Assembly: GCA_016721315.1 (NCBI GenBank)
Contig: JADKIL010000003.1
Coordinates: forward strand, 806,001 to 870,000
Direction of reading: 5' to 3'
DNA length: 64,000 nt
DNA from: Candidatus Villigracilis vicinus
Lineage (GTDB): Bacteria > Chloroflexota > Anaerolineae > Anaerolineales > Villigracilaceae
The position numbers and the translations under genes are program-made. Below are positions 24,713 to 33,067 of the stretch, in pieces; the stretch's first letter is position 1, and each line of letters opens with the position of its first letter. The notes under the pieces are model-generated. The model was not told the DNA's origin. It made no database searches and worked only from the letters and a program-made list of their open reading frames with translations.

Positions 24713-25555
24713 TTATTGCCCGGAAAAAAGAAGGCTGCGATCTGGATTAATAATACTTTGCAGAGCAGAAGCGGGGATCACCACCACCTGCGGACCGGCA
24801 GCGTATGGCGCAACTTGATATTCATCGAACGTAATGACCAGTCCTTCTTTAGAGATATTCCAGCGGGTATAGTTTTCAGGCAGCGGGTCGGCACCCACTG
24901 CAAACCCATCGAAGCCGATGTCGCGGGCGCTGAGTTCAGCTTTGCAGAAATCCGAAATGACTTGCAGGTAGTTTGAATCAGGACTGAAAAGTTCAGCCAG
25001 AGGGATTTCCCTGCCTTGATCGAGGTTGTAGTTAATGGTGACACTGTAATGGCTTGGATGTGCCGAGCCGTCGAAATACAGGGAAATATCGTACTTGATA
25101 CCCCAGTAATCCTGTTTTTGTCCAACCAGGGTGTATTGCAGGTCGAACGAACTTCCTGCGTTGATGGGGTCCAGCGGGGCAATGGTCAGAATGCTGTCAC
25201 GAAATATGCTGATCTCTTTTTCTGCGATCTGTCTGAGTAAAGTGTTGAAGTTCGTTACACGAATATCATCTGATCCTTGCAGGTAGGGAATTTGTGCGGT
25301 GAAGGTATATGGAGGGGCATCGCCTTTTTCGCTGAACGGCTCGGCATTCAGGGATAGTGTTTCGCTCGATTGCGGGGAGGGCGCCGCTGCGGTGAAAGTG
25401 GGAATGGGCGTGAACGTAACTGCTGCTTGCGGCTGAGAAACAACCTCCGTGACCCCGGCAGAGGCGGGCACTTGAGTTGTGGGCGGGGTCATCAAACTGC
25501 AAGCAAAGGTGGTCAACAAAAGAAGGATCCAAACGAAATAGTTTTTATTTTTCAC
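24713..25555 (-). CDS. DUF3298/RsiV-like lipoprotein
   Basis: 280 residues. Signal peptide with lipobox TFAC (Cys about 19), Pro/Thr/Ala linker to about 75, then a domain with YTFTAQIPYLQGSDD, NFNTLLRQIAEKEI, REIPLAELFSP and YQVAPYAAGPQVVVIP. The last motif (Y-x-V-x-P-Y-A-x-G) is the DUF3298 signature found in RsiV-type anti-sigma ectodomains, which bind lysozyme in Bacillus. Here there is no cytoplasmic anti-sigma part, so it is a surface lipoprotein of unknown ligand. Confidence 0.8.
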   Translation of the reverse strand: MKNKNYFVWILLLLTTFACSLMTPPTTQVPASAGVTEVVSQPQAAVTFTPIPTFTAAAPSPQSSETLSLNAEPFSEKGDAPPYTFTAQIPYLQGSDDIRVTNFNTLLRQIAEKEISIFRDSILTIAPLDPINAGSSFDLQYTLVGQKQDYWGIKYDISLYFDGSAHPSHYSVTINYNLDQGREIPLAELFSPDSNYLQVISDFCKAELSARDIGFDGFAVGADPLPENYTRWNISKEGLVITFDEYQVAPYAAGPQVVVIPASALQSIINPDRSLLFSGQ

Positions 25556-25630
25556 AGTGACTCCTTAGTAGAGTAGGATTCTATCCCGAAAGCGAAGTTC
25601 TGACTCGCTTTGTGTGTTGGCTGCGCATTC

Positions 25631-25657
25631 TTGATGGAGGGAGTTATCAAGTAAAAT
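25631..25657 (+). promoter_or_regulatory. Promoter of rlmB
   Basis: TTGATG (25631-25636), 15-base spacer, TAAAAT (25652-25657). It is 10 bases before ATG 25668, with no Shine-Dalgarno, so a nearly leaderless mRNA is likely. Confidence 0.45.
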
Positions 25658-25667
25658 ACAACCGCTT

Positions 25668-26393
25668 ATGAAAGAATACATTTACTCACGCAACGCCGTC
25701 CATGAAGCCCTGCGTGCCAAACGCAGGCAGATCTTTTCGATTGACATTGCCGAAGGGGCGCAAGAGAAGGGCACCCTGGCTGAGATCGTCAAGCTTGCCG
25801 GGCAGCAAAAGGTCAAGGTCAACCGTGTGCCGCGCGGTAAGCTCGATAAGGTGCACCAGAATCATCAGGGAGTGATCGCTGAAGTCAGCAGCTACCCGTA
25901 TTCGGACTTGGTCGATATTCTGGATGGCATCAAGGATGAACCGCCGTTCATCCTCATCCTCGACTCTTTGCAAGACCCGCAGAACTTTGGCACACTCATT
26001 CGTACTGCCGAAGCGGTGGGCGTGCATGGCATCATCATTCCGCTGGCACGCGCGGTGGAAGTGACACCATCCGCGGTGAATGCTTCTTCGGGGGCGAGCG
26101 AGCATATGCTCATTGCCAAGTCGAATCTTTCGCAGGCGATGGATGCGCTTCGAGATGCAGACGTCTGGCTGGTAGGCTTGGACCAAGCCGGGGCGGAGGT
26201 GGAGGCGAATTCCCGTCATCTCAAAGGTGCATTGGGATTGGTCGTTGGCTCAGAGGGGGAAGGTCTGCATGATCTCACACGCAAGAAGTGTGACATCGTT
26301 TTGAAATTGCCGATGAAGGGCAGCATCGAATCATTAAATGCGGCTGTGGCGGGGTCGGTGGCGTTGTATTTGGCTTATCTGAATAGAAAATAA
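25668..26393 (+). CDS. rlmB: 23S rRNA 2'-O-ribose methyltransferase, TrmH/RlmB family
   Basis: 241 residues. The N-terminal substrate-binding domain (about 1-75) has YIYSRNAVHEALRAKRRQIF and NHQGVIAEVSSY. The SPOUT domain has LILDSLQDPQNFGTLIRTAE, LVVGSEGEGL and PMKGSIESLNAAVAGSVALY, the three knot motifs. It methylates a guanosine ribose in 23S rRNA (G2251 in E. coli). Full length. Confidence 0.92.
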   Translation: MKEYIYSRNAVHEALRAKRRQIFSIDIAEGAQEKGTLAEIVKLAGQQKVKVNRVPRGKLDKVHQNHQGVIAEVSSYPYSDLVDILDGIKDEPPFILILDSLQDPQNFGTLIRTAEAVGVHGIIIPLARAVEVTPSAVNASSGASEHMLIAKSNLSQAMDALRDADVWLVGLDQAGAEVEANSRHLKGALGLVVGSEGEGLHDLTRKKCDIVLKLPMKGSIESLNAAVAGSVALYLAYLNRK

Positions 26394-26397
26394 TGTG

Positions 26398-26425
26398 TAG
26401 GGGCGACTCGCGAGTCGCCCCTACT
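26398..26425. repeat. REP-like palindrome
   Basis: GTAGGGGCGACTCGCGAGTCGCCCCTAC, a perfect 28-base palindrome of the same family as at 13445, 16528 and 41943. The right end merges with a TATAAT just before the GH1 gene. Confidence 0.75.
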
Positions 26426-26442
26426 ATAATGTGGAGAACAAC

Positions 26443-27768
26443 ATGCCTCAAGGAACATATCATTTTCCAAAAGGATTTTTATGGGGGACGGCGACGGCCT
26501 CTCATCAGGTGGAAGGCGGCAACACGAACAACAACTGGCACGCGTGGGAAGAAGCCGGGCATACGGTGCATAAATCAGGTCTCGCTGCCGATTGGTGGAA
26601 TGGACGCTGGCGCGAGGACTTTGACCGCGCTGCCGAAACGGGACAGAACGCGCATCGCTTGTCGATCGAATGGAGCCGTGTGCAGCCAACACCGGATAAA
26701 TGGGATGAGGAAGCCATCGAAAAATACCGCCTCATGCTGCGAGGACTGCGGGAACGCAATATGACAGCTTTGGTGACGCTGCATCATTTCACTGAACCGT
26801 TATGGGTGACAGAACGCGGCGCATGGGAAACAGAAGCCATCGTGCCGTTGTTCGAGAAGTACGTCCGCAAGATGGTGGACGCGTTAAAGGAATACACCAA
26901 TCTGTGGGTGACGATCAACGAGCCGAATGTGTATGCCTTGAGTGGTTATGCGGTGGGAGCCTTCCCGCCTGGAAAAAGGATCTAAAAACTTTCGATGCAG
27001 GTTCTCGCCAACATGCTGCGCGGACATGCCGCCGCTTATCGCGCCATTCATGAATTGCAACCCGAGTCTCGCGTGGGCTATGCTTTGCACTTCCGCCCGA
27101 TGGTGCCGCGCACCGGCTGGAATCCGTTGGATCGACTCATGCGTAACATCCGCTATGAGGGAGTCAACATGGGCTTCCCAACCGGTATTTCAACGGGCGT
27201 GATGAAAACTCCGTTGGGCAATTTCAACATTCCCGAAGCCAAAGGCACGCAGGATTATCTCGGTTTGAATTACTACTCGGTGGATACGGTCTGGTTTGAC
27301 CTTGCCAAAGCGGGTGAGATGTTTTCAAATAGCGGATACCCCAAAAATGCCGATATGAGCGACACGAATTTCCTCGCGAACATTCCTGAGGGAATTTACG
27401 ACTCGGTCAAGTGGATCGTGCGCACCTACCCGAACCTGCCCATCATCATCACCGAGAACGGCGTGGAAGATTATGACGATCATATGCGTCCGCGTTATCT
27501 GGCGCAGCATTTGCATCAGGTCTGGCGGACGGTCAATTTCAACTGGCCCGTGAAGGGATATTTCCACTGGTCACTGGTGGATAATTTTGAATGGGAGCGC
27601 GGCTGGACTCAGCGCTTCGGTCTGTGGGGCTTGGATGTGGATACACAAAAGAGAATCCGCCGCCCGTCTGTAGATTTTTATGCGGAGATCTGCAAAGAGA
27701 ATGGGATTTCCAGCGAGATGGTGCAGAAGTATTGCCCCGAAGTGTTTGAGAAGTTGTTTCCTTCATAA
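26443..27768 (+). pseudogene. GH1 beta-glucosidase, reading frame interrupted
   Basis: From ATG 26443 (GTGGAGAACAAC upstream) a GH1 enzyme of about 440 residues. It has FPKGFLWGTATASHQVEG, the acid/base motif TINEPNVYALSGY and the nucleophile motif IITENGVEDY, with FHWSLVDNFEWERGW closing the barrel. An in-frame TAA at 26983-26985 breaks it after FPPGKRI. The text suggests compensating homopolymer errors: A5 at 26973-26977 should be A6 and A5 at 26984-26988 should be A4, restoring PPGKKDLKLSMQVLANM. Likely intact in the real genome. It hydrolyses beta-glycosides in the cytoplasm (no signal peptide). Confidence 0.85.
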
Positions 27769-27780
27769 GTTTTATTAATG

Positions 27781-27896
27781 TCACCCTGAGCGGAGCGACA
27801 CATGCACCGCGTTGCGGATGCAGTGCGGTGAGGGTCTCTACCTATGGTGTCAGAGACTCTTCGGTCGCGAAGAGCACGCTCCCTCAGAGTGACATA
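27781..27896. repeat. TCACCCTGAGC dispersed repeat
   Basis: TGTCACCCTGAGCGGAGCG at the left and CCTCAGAGTGACA at the right are inverted, with AGGGTCTCT and AGAGACTCTTCGGTCGCG inside. It is the same family as 40095-40192. It fills the spacer between two convergent genes. Confidence 0.65.
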
Positions 27897-27903
27897 GCGA
27901 TAT

Positions 27904-28806
27904 TCACAAAATATAGGGCGGACTGGTGAGCAGGTAATTCTCAAATTTCCCAAACGGTTTTTCAGACATGATCGAGCCGAGGAAGCCTTCGAGGCGGTAT
28001 CCGCGTTTGAGCAGGTGACCGATGGCGCTGGAGTTGATGGTGGGTACTTCGAACCCCACGGCTGCCGCGCCTAGTTTGTAGGCTTCATTTTCAGCGTGTG
28101 CAAGGATGGCGGGGAAATCATCCTTCTCAAGCACTGCAAACGGACCATAATAATCACGCTTGATATAACCATAGCCAACCATCTGACCGCCGCGCTTGTA
28201 AAAGTACAGGCTGCGGTCGTTGGATAAGAATTGGTGGTCCACGTCGCGGCGGAAGCCGAGGATCGAGAGGTCGATCCTGCCCAAGTCTTCGAGAGAGGCG
28301 GGCGAAGCGTCTGCCAAGTCGATGACAAGATCCGTTTCCACTTTCTGCGCTTCGGGCGTGCGTTCAAAATAAAATTCGGTCATGAAGGGATACACACCCG
28401 ACTTAAGATAACGAGCCTGAGCGCGGATATCGGGCGTGGCGATGATGGTACGATGCGGTACATCGTCAGGGAAGGCGCGTTGGATCAACTCCCTGCCCAC
28501 ACCCGCGGACTGGCTGCCCGGCAAGACGAAGAACTCGGTCAACTCGCGATGATTGCCGCGCAAAATGCTGCGGGCATAACCAATGGCTTCGCCGTCTTTT
28601 TCTGCGATCCAAAAGTTATCACTGGTGTTGGCGAGATGATCCCAAAACGGTTTGCGGGTCTCCCACAACTTTTCGCGAGTCTCCGGGTCGTTGGCTCCGG
28701 TAATGGCTTGCACGCCGCTGCGCTTGCTAAAATCTTCGAGCGCGGCGCGGCAAATATTGAACGAGGTGAAGTTATCTTCAAGGGTGGCGCGACGATATGT
28801 GATCAT
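27904..28806 (-). CDS. GNAT-family acetyltransferase, tandem domains
   Basis: 300 residues from ATG 28806 (MITYRRATLEDN). The first GNAT domain (about 1-135) has IAEKDGEAIGYARSIL and LPGSQSAGVGRELIQRAF, the acetyl-CoA loop (Q/R-x-x-G-x-G/A type). A second, weaker GNAT-like half (about 150-300) has MVGYGYIKRDYYGPFAV and NSSAIGHLLKRGYRLEGF. Such two-domain GNATs acylate small molecules; substrate unknown. It follows alkD on the same strand, 16 bases after its stop. Confidence 0.82.
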   Translation of the reverse strand: MITYRRATLEDNFTSFNICRAALEDFSKRSGVQAITGANDPETREKLWETRKPFWDHLANTSDNFWIAEKDGEAIGYARSILRGNHRELTEFFVLPGSQSAGVGRELIQRAFPDDVPHRTIIATPDIRAQARYLKSGVYPFMTEFYFERTPEAQKVETDLVIDLADASPASLEDLGRIDLSILGFRRDVDHQFLSNDRSLYFYKRGGQMVGYGYIKRDYYGPFAVLEKDDFPAILAHAENEAYKLGAAAVGFEVPTINSSAIGHLLKRGYRLEGFLGSIMSEKPFGKFENYLLTSPPYIL

Positions 28807-28822
28807 ATGCGGATTGTAGCAT

Positions 28823-29583
28823 TTATTTAGTGGCTCTTCGCAACTCACGCAATCTTGCCAGTTCTTTGGCGTTCAATCGCTCAACGGCTCGCGAAAAGGC
28901 AGGCGCACTTAATCTACCTGCGTGCGTTTGCAAGTATTTGATAACCTCGCTTTGATACACCTGTCGCATCTCGCGCAAAACCCAGCCCACGGCAGTTTGC
29001 ACATAATAGCGTTCGTCATCCAGACAGTTCGTCACCAACGGTAGGACCTTTTTCAACGGCATAAAGACAGCGTTCTTGCCGCTGTAATGGATGAGACTGA
29101 CCAAAGACATGCGCCTCAACCACTCACCTTCGGCTTGATTCCACTCTACAAGCTGGGGATATACTTCTTTTTGGTTGCTCTCTAAAACGCGCGAATAGAT
29201 GGCGCTTAGTCCGTCACTATGACACCAATTGTCGACGCGTGGAGACCAGCCCTTGACGACAGACCATAATTTTTTAGGGACTTGTTTTTTCACAATCGGG
29301 AGATAGTATTCCAGCGCGGCAAAAAGCACGTCACCGTATGGCGAGGTTTTCCAGAGCGCATCCCACACTTCTAATACTTGTTCTTCTGGTAATTTATAAA
29401 AGAGAATCCTTGTTTGACCCTGCGCCTTAACGCAGGGAATTTTATGCCAAGATGCTTGAGCTTCGAGCCGCGGTCTTGCTGCACCGCTTTGCCAAAGGCA
29501 GGGTTGCCGATGGCGGTCAGTGCTTTGACGACTTCGCTATGATATTTTTTTGTTTGTGGGTGGTTTATTTTCAAGGTCGTCAT
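28823..29583 (-). pseudogene. AlkD-like DNA alkylation repair protein, frameshifted
   Basis: The frame starting at 29583 (MTTLKINHPQTKKYHSEVVK) ends early at 29371. The rest continues in another frame from WDALWKTSPYGDVLFAALEY. Adding one T to the TTTT run (plus-strand AAAA at 29398-29401) restores FSFYKLPEEQVLEVWDALW, giving about 253 residues. ALK-repeat features include WSVVKGWSPRVDNWCHSDGL and RYYVQTAVGWVLREM, matching AlkD/AlkC-type HEAT-repeat glycosylases that excise alkylated purines. A sequencing error is more likely than a true pseudogene. Confidence 0.8.
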
Positions 29584-29666
29584 AATCTTTTGTTGACGGG
29601 ATTATAAGCCTTTACTTTGTAACAGAATCAAAACAGGACTACGTTTCATTCACAGTCCTGTTTTTG

Positions 29667-30062
29667 TTATGGATGGATTACTCGTAGACCTAGGTGTTTT
29701 TCGTACCCATCAAAGTCGTTATCATTATGCAATAGCTCATGTTCGTTTTCGATGCAGAAGGTGGCAATTAAGCTATCGATTGTTTTTCGGACAGTAATAC
29801 CTTTTTGCCTAAGAAAACGATAATTTCTTGCACTTTGTACGGCAAGAGCAGTATCTACCATGTTTGCCTGGGTGAATCTACCCAATGTGCGGCGTACTGT
29901 TTCGAAATCTGGATCATGGCGAAAGCCTTGTAATATTTCTGTGAGGATTAAGTCGCCAATCAAGATGGGGGTCGCATCCAATACGTTATGAAGAAAGTTG
30001 GTTTGTGGATTTTCCACACCGTTGAAATAATCCACCCAAACGCTTGTATCAACAACCAGCAT
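29667..30062 (-). CDS. vapC: VapC-type PIN-domain toxin
   Basis: 131 residues, a full PIN domain. MLVVDTSVWVDYF holds the first Asp, LILTEILQGF the conserved Glu, and DSLIATFCIENEHELLHND the C-terminal Asp residues. VapC toxins are Mg-dependent RNases, often against tRNA or rRNA. It begins 2 bases after the antitoxin stop. Confidence 0.92.
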   Translation of the reverse strand: MLVVDTSVWVDYFNGVENPQTNFLHNVLDATPILIGDLILTEILQGFRHDPDFETVRRTLGRFTQANMVDTALAVQSARNYRFLRQKGITVRKTIDSLIATFCIENEHELLHNDNDFDGYEKHLGLRVIHP

Positions 30063-30064
30063 GA

Positions 30065-30271
30065 CTATTGAACCTTTACTCTTGATTGGCGTTGGTCACC
30101 CAAGTTGCCATCCCACGGCAATTTACCCCGCAAGGATCGGACTTCGCCCTGCTCATTCAATAGAATCAAAAGGCGCAAAGCTTCATGCACCACTTCCCGT
30201 TTGGTTTTGATGCCTGTCAATTTTTGGGCACGTTCTATCAATTTATCGTCAAGCACAATGTTCGTTCGCAT
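30065..30271 (-). CDS. vapB: VapB-type antitoxin
   Basis: 68 residues. RTNIVLDDKLIERAQKLTG with TKREVVHEALRLLI is the ribbon-helix-helix type (DUF2191) DNA-binding domain, followed by a C-terminal toxin-binding tail. It pairs with the downstream PIN toxin. Start supported by AAAGGATC upstream. Confidence 0.88.
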   Translation of the reverse strand: MRTNIVLDDKLIERAQKLTGIKTKREVVHEALRLLILLNEQGEVRSLRGKLPWDGNLGDQRQSRVKVQ

Positions 30272-30310
30272 GGCAGATCCTTTCGTGTGTATAAAAACTG
30301 ATAATTATGT

Positions 30311-30319
30311 GTATTATAC
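30311..30319 (-). promoter_or_regulatory. vapBC promoter/operator candidate
   Basis: The palindrome GTATTATAC overlaps a TATAAT -10 (minus strand, 30313-30318), 40 bases before the vapB start. Such overlap would fit autorepression by VapB-VapC. The -35 is weak. Confidence 0.4.
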
Positions 30320-30341
30320 ATCAACTTCCAGACCTGATGGA

Positions 30342-31511
30342 TCACTTCCAAATATGCCCATACCCGTATTCGCCTTCCAATAACTTTCCTTCGGCGAAGC
30401 GACTGAAACGAAATGGCGAGATGTCTACGGTCTTTGGTGTTCCATCAAGAATTAATTCAACCATGCTCGCCCCAGCCGCAGGGGAGGTCTTGAAACCAGT
30501 GCCGCTTAACCCGCAGGCGAGGTAAAAGCCGTCCAAGTCTGTTCCGCTATAAATGGCGCGTTGATCGGGGGTGATGCCGTCGCGCCCAACATGCACGGAA
30601 TGCAAGCCGCTCTCTTCGATCTTTGGCATGCGCTGCACCATCGCGTCGATGAGCTTCTCGAGGAAAGTCGGTGTGGGCGTTTGGTCTTCGGCATCAGGTG
30701 CTTCGCCGCGCAGGGATTCATCTTCGCCTGCTGCCAAAATCAATGCACTGCCCTCAGGGCGGAAGTAACAGTTGATGACGTCATCAATCACGGCAGGGAA
30801 TTTTCCCAACGTGGGCGGACGATGCAGGAAAGCGACATCGTGAGTCCACGTGACGAGCGGGACATCAATACCCGCTAAACTGGCGACATGCTTCGCCCAC
30901 GGTCCCGCCGCATTGATGACGATTGGGCTGGAGAATTCGCCTTTGGTCGTGCTCACGCCGGTCACGTTTCCGCCACTGACGTGGATGGCGGTCACTTCGC
31001 AGTTTTGAATCAGCGTGGCACCGTTTCGTTTTGCAGACTCAAGAAACGAGTTGGTCGTGAGCGTCGCATCCGCGTAGCCCGAGTCGGGTTCATAGGCGGC
31101 GTAATCAAAATGTTCGGTGAGGAGGTCGGGAAATAGTCTGCGCACTTCATCTACTGAAATGACCGAGGTGTTGATGCCGATCTTTTGTTGGTTTGTCACA
31201 TTGCCGCGCAGTTTGTCTTCGTGTTCGCGTTTGGCGATCTGTAAGAAACCAGTCTGTTGAAAACCACATTCGCCGCCTACACGGTCTTTCCATACGTTGA
31301 AATAATTTTTATAGCTAGCAAAGGTCAAATGTGATTCAGCCGCGAGATCGTAATGCATGCGGACGAGTCCGCTGGAGTGACCGGTGGCACCCGCCGCGCT
31401 GACGGTTCGTTCGAGGATGGCGGTCTTGAGTCCGCGTTCGGCGAGGTGAAAGGCGATGCTTGCGCCCATCACACCTGCACCAATGACAATGGCATCGTAG
31501 GTTTGAGTCAT
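30342..31511 (-). CDS. FAD-dependent oxidoreductase, DAO/sarcosine oxidase type
   Basis: 389 residues. The FAD Rossmann motif DAIVIGAGVMGASIAFHLAE is at the N-terminus, with HSSGLVRMHYD, the substrate-domain segment and the C-terminal GFYLACGLSGTGFKTSPAAG. It resembles the beta subunit of sarcosine oxidase or glycine/D-amino-acid oxidases. No partner subunits are adjacent, so it is probably a single-subunit amine oxidase. Cytoplasmic. Confidence 0.88.
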   Translation of the reverse strand: MTQTYDAIVIGAGVMGASIAFHLAERGLKTAILERTVSAAGATGHSSGLVRMHYDLAAESHLTFASYKNYFNVWKDRVGGECGFQQTGFLQIAKREHEDKLRGNVTNQQKIGINTSVISVDEVRRLFPDLLTEHFDYAAYEPDSGYADATLTTNSFLESAKRNGATLIQNCEVTAIHVSGGNVTGVSTTKGEFSSPIVINAAGPWAKHVASLAGIDVPLVTWTHDVAFLHRPPTLGKFPAVIDDVINCYFRPEGSALILAAGEDESLRGEAPDAEDQTPTPTFLEKLIDAMVQRMPKIEESGLHSVHVGRDGITPDQRAIYSGTDLDGFYLACGLSGTGFKTSPAAGASMVELILDGTPKTVDISPFRFSRFAEGKLLEGEYGYGHIWK

Positions 31512-31564
31512 GGAATGATTCCTTTACGTATGTTGAATGGAAGGATTTTAGCAGAGAGGAATAG

Positions 31565-31993
31565 TTATTGCCGTTCCAATATCACCAGCGGAATGCGGCG
31601 GGACGTCCATGAACGGTATTGTTCGTAATCGGGAGTCTTTTTGGCAAGCGCCTGCCAGATGCTTTCGCGTTCATTTTCTCGCGCTTCGCGAGCATGGACA
31701 GTGAATTTTGAACTTCCGATCTGCACACTTGCTTTTGGTTCTGCCTGTAGGTTGAACCACCAGGCAGGGTGATTATCTTTTCCTAAATTCGAAGCGATCA
31801 CAACAAAATTATCGTTGTAGGGCAAATACATCAACGCTTTGGTGCGAAGCTGACCGGTCTTCTTCCCTTTGGTGGTCAGTAATAGAACGGGCAAGCCGCG
31901 AAGTATATTGCCAACCTTTCCGGAAGTCCATTGATAGACCTTGAGATGAAGCAACCAGAATATTTTTATGACAGGGTTGTGGCTTGAAGACAT
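31565..31993 (-). CDS. Deazaflavin (F420)-dependent nitroreductase-like protein
   Basis: 142 residues from ATG 31993; longer frames upstream overlap the phosphodiesterase gene. It shows the Ddn/DUF385 pattern: GLPVLLLTTKGKKTGQLRTK, LMYLPYNDNFVVIASNLGKD, HPAWWFNLQAEPKASVQI. Family members bind F420 or heme/FMN and reduce small molecules. It starts 4 bases after the phosphodiesterase stop. Confidence 0.82.
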   Translation of the reverse strand: MSSSHNPVIKIFWLLHLKVYQWTSGKVGNILRGLPVLLLTTKGKKTGQLRTKALMYLPYNDNFVVIASNLGKDNHPAWWFNLQAEPKASVQIGSSKFTVHAREARENERESIWQALAKKTPDYEQYRSWTSRRIPLVILERQ

Positions 31994-31997
31994 GAGG

Positions 31998-33053
31998 TTA
32001 AGGTGTTGTTCCAGCGCAGCCACGTTGCTGTAATGGATCCACTGGCAGCCCAAAGGCTTCGTAAACAGGCGCGCCATCCCAGTTGGGCTGGATGGGCAGA
32101 CCAAGCGCAAAAGCGACAGTGGCGGCGGTGTCCATGATGTAGACGGGGGTTTGTAATACGCCAGGCACGACCTGCGGTCCACTGATGATCCAGGGGATGG
32201 TCATGGCTTCGGGGATGTTCGTGCCGTGCGGCGGGTCGGTCAATGCGCCGCCATGATCGGCGGTGATGATAATGAGCGTACCCTCGTAGAGTCCGCTGTC
32301 TTTCAGAACATTCAAAAAGGTGCCGAAAGACCGGTCATTTTTGCGATAGGCACTTAGCTGCTGTTTAGACATCCACCCGTATTCATGCCCGACCACGTCA
32401 CCATCGGGAAAGTGGACAAGCATGAGCCCAAAGCCTTCGCGAATTTGCTCGACAACGATGTTGTCAAGCGTGGCGATGTCTTTTTCCTCATCGGTGTTAT
32501 CCACGAATCCGAAGAAATCTGTGCTGCCCGATTCGGTGACATGCCGCAGCTTTTCCTTGCCGGTGATCAGTACGGTGCGCAAGCCGACTGCATGGGTCAG
32601 GTCAAAGATGTCGGTGCCGAGGGCGTAACCATTATCTGGGACGTATTCATTCCAGCGCACAATGTGTTTTGCTGGACAGGTGCCCGTCACCAGCGAGGTA
32701 TGGGCGGGCAGGGTTGTGCTTGGCATGATGGTCTGTGCTGTGAGTGTGTAGGCTCCATTTTGCATGAGCGATAACACGTTGGTCATTTCTGCGGCTTGAA
32801 TGGCATCCGGGCGTAACCCATCGAAGGTGACGATCAATACGCGGGAGATCGGCTGCGGCGGGGCGGAGATTTGGGTGGGCTCAGGGGTTTGCGGTGCGGG
32901 TGGTGGCGGAGTCGGCGTGAGCGTTGCGATGGGGATGGTTGGAACAACGGTCTCGGTTGGAGTGGAGGCGGGCAGGGATGTCCCGTTTAGTGGAGAAAAA
33001 CAGGCGTGCAAAAAAATGGCAAGCAGGGATGTAAGCCAGAGTCGTCGGTTCAT
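31998..33053 (-). CDS. Lipoprotein alkaline phosphatase/NPP-type phosphodiesterase (copy 1)
   Basis: 351 residues from ATG 33053 (TTG 33071 is an alternative). Signal peptide with lipobox LHAC (Cys about 18), a Pro/Thr-rich linker (about 25-70), then the NPP domain: VLIVTFDGLRPDAIQ, STTLPAHTSLVTG (nucleophile Thr region), HFPDGDVVGHEYGW and TADHGG (metal ligands). Likely an extracellular nucleotide pyrophosphatase or phosphodiesterase. Tandem paralogue of the next gene upstream. Confidence 0.85.
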   Translation of the reverse strand: MNRRLWLTSLLAIFLHACFSPLNGTSLPASTPTETVVPTIPIATLTPTPPPPAPQTPEPTQISAPPQPISRVLIVTFDGLRPDAIQAAEMTNVLSLMQNGAYTLTAQTIMPSTTLPAHTSLVTGTCPAKHIVRWNEYVPDNGYALGTDIFDLTHAVGLRTVLITGKEKLRHVTESGSTDFFGFVDNTDEEKDIATLDNIVVEQIREGFGLMLVHFPDGDVVGHEYGWMSKQQLSAYRKNDRSFGTFLNVLKDSGLYEGTLIIITADHGGALTDPPHGTNIPEAMTIPWIISGPQVVPGVLQTPVYIMDTAATVAFALGLPIQPNWDGAPVYEAFGLPVDPLQQRGCAGTTP

Positions 33054-33067
33054 ATATGTTTTTTTGA

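Noticed and set aside
31994..32182. N-terminal extension of the nitroreductase-like protein
   Set aside because: It overlaps the phosphodiesterase gene in another frame; ATG 31993 begins the recognisable domain.
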